DNA from: Pseudalkalibacillus sp. SCS-8
Lineage (GTDB): Bacteria > Bacillota > Bacilli > Bacillales > Fictibacillaceae
DNA length: 64,000 bases
Direction of reading: 5' to 3'
Assembly: GCF_040126055.1 (NCBI RefSeq)
Contig: NZ_CP143541.1
Span: 868,001 to 932,000 of the forward strand
How positions within the stretch are numbered: the stretch's first letter is position 1; the number at the start of each line of letters is the position of its first letter. Below, one piece after another: positions 62,073-64,000 of this stretch. The notes under the pieces are model-generated. The model worked only from the letters and a program-made list of their open reading frames with translations, did not search any database and was not told the origin of the DNA. Both the position numbers and the translations under genes were made by a program.

Positions 62073-64000
62073 CGATCCAATTGATTCAAAGACCGGCCCA
62101 GCTGAAGTCTAATCAAACCTCCATGATTACTGAAGAGATCGCGTGTATGCGATTTGTTATGAAAAAGATGCCTTCTTATGTCAATCACTTTATCGGATCC
62201 CTTGAAAAAGGACGTAAGGGGATTCTCCATAAGCTTGCATCGTCCATATTACGCGAGAACATCAACAACATTTATTCAGATGCCATTGATTTGAAGAAAA
62301 TCGGGTCTGTATTTGTCATGAACTTGAACGTAGCAGATGAGAGTTGGCGTCCATTCTTCAATCACATCCAAACGTATCCGATTCGTGAGGATATAACGTA
62401 TAAGGTTGTCCCAATTGACAATTCGGTCATGGTCTTTCCGATAGCTAACACATATGCTTATCAACGGATTGAGACAACAGATGAGATTTTATATGTCGAT
62501 GAGGAGGGCATCACGCCAATCACACTCGCTTCTGATTTGTTGAAAAAGTTATTTTCAGCGACAGCGAATCGTTGGAACATGGATACCTTTATAAAAGAAC
62601 TAGATAATGGTACGGCAAACCTCACCCTGGCGTATATGTATGAACAAGCTTGGAAGGAAACGATCCAGGACGAAGCAAAACGTCTCGGTTCTATGGATAC
62701 GTTGGACTATCTTCTGAAAAAGAAGGATGAAAATGAAAGCTTCTCGGCAAGCCTGTTCTTTGAACAGCTCGTATTAGAAGGGCATCACTTGCATCCAGGC
62801 TCGAAAACGAAAATTGGATTAACGCATGAAGATGTCTTCCGTTACTCTCCTGAATTCCATCAAGTGTTCCAGGTTGGCTTTGTTGCGGTTAAAAAGGATT
62901 GCCTGCTTACGACGACTGGGAATAAGGGTGTGCTTGAAGAACACTACCCTGAGGAATTAGAGCTTTGTTTAGAGGAATTGGACGGAAGAGGGTATGACAG
63001 TGCTGAATATGACATCCTCCCTGTTCATCAATGGCAATATGAGCATGTCATTCCAAAGCTCTACGCTGATGAAGTCAAAAATGCGGATGTTGTTTTCATA
63101 AAGGATGTCAAGGTCGGGGTGGAGGCAACGTCCTCATTCCGGACTGTCTATCCACAAAAAGGACAAGCTCCTGCATTGAAGCTGGCTGTGAATAGTCAAA
63201 TGACGTCTACCGTCAGATCGATTTCCACACAAACAGCCTTGAACTCGACATTATTTACTGAAATGATGCAATCCGTCATGGAAAAAGAAGCGCAATTAGA
63301 GAATTTCCAGCCATTGAATGAAATTGTCGGCGCAGCCTTCAAATCCGAAGAAGAAGGAAAGAGTCGTAACCTGACGATGCTTATGCGGGAGAACATCGAT
63401 GAAAAGCTTCAGAACGGGGAACTCGCAATTGCAGGCCCGGCCTTGTATGCCCAATCGCCTGTAAGTGGGGAGACAGTCCTGGCTGAGCTTGTGAACCAAT
63501 ATGCCGAGGCCAACAACCTATCTAAAAGCAGAGCAGCGTTCCCATTTTTCGATGACTATATCGCGGCTGTCATTCCAGGATACCTGACTCTGATGGTCAA
63601 GTACGGAATCGCTCTTGAAGGACATCTTCAAAACAGCATCCCAGTATTCAAGGACGGCAAACTGTCCAGATTCTTTTTCAGGGACTGGGGAGGCGCCCGG
63701 ATCTACAAGGAGAGACTTACACAGCAAGGAATCGCCATCCAATTCACACCTGGCTCTATGTCGGTCACGGACGATCTTGGTGAGATGCATAACAAGCTCT
63801 ATTATACGGTGTTCCAAAACCATCTCGGAGAAATCATCCGGCAGCTTGTCCTATACTCCGGTATAAAGGAAGAAGATTTCTGGAGCAGAGTCAAAATGGT
63901 TTGTGAAGAGACGCTTCAATCCTTATCGCTGCAGAAGGACTTAGTAGGCAATATAGAAGAGGATCGTGCATTCCTTTTCCAACCGGTCGTCAAGCATAAA
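62069..64000 (+). CDS. NIS siderophore synthetase, IucA/IucC family (second, 3' end outside window)
   Basis: 644 codons are visible; the frame is open at the window end. Motifs HPGSKTKIGL, ILPVHQWQYEHVI, LEGHLQNSIPVFKDG and FRDWGGARIY mark it as a second NIS synthetase, diverged from the first. Two synthetases in tandem, translationally coupled, are typical of operons making a citrate-hydroxamate or citrate-catecholate siderophore such as schizokinen or petrobactin; which one cannot be told without the downstream genes. AAGAGGAGTG precedes the ATG. Confidence 0.93.
   Translation, partial: MTIQLIQRPAQLKSNQTSMITEEIACMRFVMKKMPSYVNHFIGSLEKGRKGILHKLASSILRENINNIYSDAIDLKKIGSVFVMNLNVADESWRPFFNHIQTYPIREDITYKVVPIDNSVMVFPIANTYAYQRIETTDEILYVDEEGITPITLASDLLKKLFSATANRWNMDTFIKELDNGTANLTLAYMYEQAWKETIQDEAKRLGSMDTLDYLLKKKDENESFSASLFFEQLVLEGHHLHPGSKTKIGLTHEDVFRYSPEFHQVFQVGFVAVKKDCLLTTTGNKGVLEEHYPEELELCLEELDGRGYDSAEYDILPVHQWQYEHVIPKLYADEVKNADVVFIKDVKVGVEATSSFRTVYPQKGQAPALKLAVNSQMTSTVRSISTQTALNSTLFTEMMQSVMEKEAQLENFQPLNEIVGAAFKSEEEGKSRNLTMLMRENIDEKLQNGELAIAGPALYAQSPVSGETVLAELVNQYAEANNLSKSRAAFPFFDDYIAAVIPGYLTLMVKYGIALEGHLQNSIPVFKDGKLSRFFFRDWGGARIYKERLTQQGIAIQFTPGSMSVTDDLGEMHNKLYYTVFQNHLGEIIRQLVLYSGIKEEDFWSRVKMVCEETLQSLSLQKDLVGNIEEDRAFLFQPVVKHK

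Overview
The window is a chromosomal stretch of a low-to-moderate G+C, endospore-forming Bacillaceae bacterium. The evidence is an alpha/beta small acid-soluble spore protein, a YtvI-type sporulation membrane protein, an intracellular subtilisin with the LIPY prosegment motif, Bacillus-type Shine-Dalgarno sites with many GTG/TTG starts, and a kip/pxp operon and a nifS/nadBCA locus arranged much as in Bacillus subtilis. The genus cannot be fixed from sequence reading alone. No rRNA, tRNA, CRISPR array or complete insertion sequence was seen.

Layout. 0-7 kb: an IclR regulator heads an overlapping operon for 5-oxoproline use (pxpB-pxpC-pxpA) plus an NRAMP-like transporter, a YcsI-type hydro-lyase and an NCS2 permease. 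7-15 kb: molybdate uptake (modA, modB, no modC), an M32 carboxypeptidase, a lipoprotein, a SASP, a phosphotransferase behind a hairpin that buries its ribosome binding site, and a BCCT transporter. 15-19 kb: a Tat-exported PhoX-like phosphatase with its own tatA and tatC, then an FMN riboswitch controlling the riboflavin transporter ribU. 19-31 kb: secreted beta-propeller protein, PAS-rich sensor kinase, YtvI, sulfotransferase, secreted LTD/phospholipase-D nuclease, and a FAD monooxygenase/methyltransferase pair. 31-35.5 kb: NAD synthesis; nifS (frameshifted here) diverges from nadB-nadC-nadA over a NiaR-like operator. 35.8-38.2 kb: YczE-like, DM13 and membrane-anchored molybdopterin oxidoreductase operon. 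38-44.6 kb: alpha-toroid protein, epimerase, MFS carrier, intracellular subtilisin, two unknown membrane proteins. 45-47 kb: an HTH-TPR regulator divergent from a secreted precursor made of repeated 12-residue peptides, a candidate quorum-sensing system. 47-53 kb: YihY, DUF3870, SDR, MDR, secreted thermonuclease-LTD protein, cold-shock protein, Cys-rich copper-type protein. 53.5-57.3 kb: ECF sigma/anti-sigma pair and a compact merR-merF-merA operon. 57.3-60 kb: ArsR/SRPBCC pair with a leaderless promoter and a secreted LVIVD protein. 60-64 kb: Fur-controlled tandem NIS siderophore synthetases, the second cut by the window end.

Links between genes. Molybdate uptake, the molybdopterin oxidoreductase and the Tat pair plausibly serve one exported redox chain. 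Two secreted nucleases share the rare LTD module. The two strongest leads for undescribed biology are (1) the HTH-TPR regulator with its multi-copy peptide precursor, and (2) four intergenic arrays at 8.7, 27.4, 44.6 and 53.2 kb that all have exactly a 52-bp period and align without gaps to one scaffold although their sequences differ.
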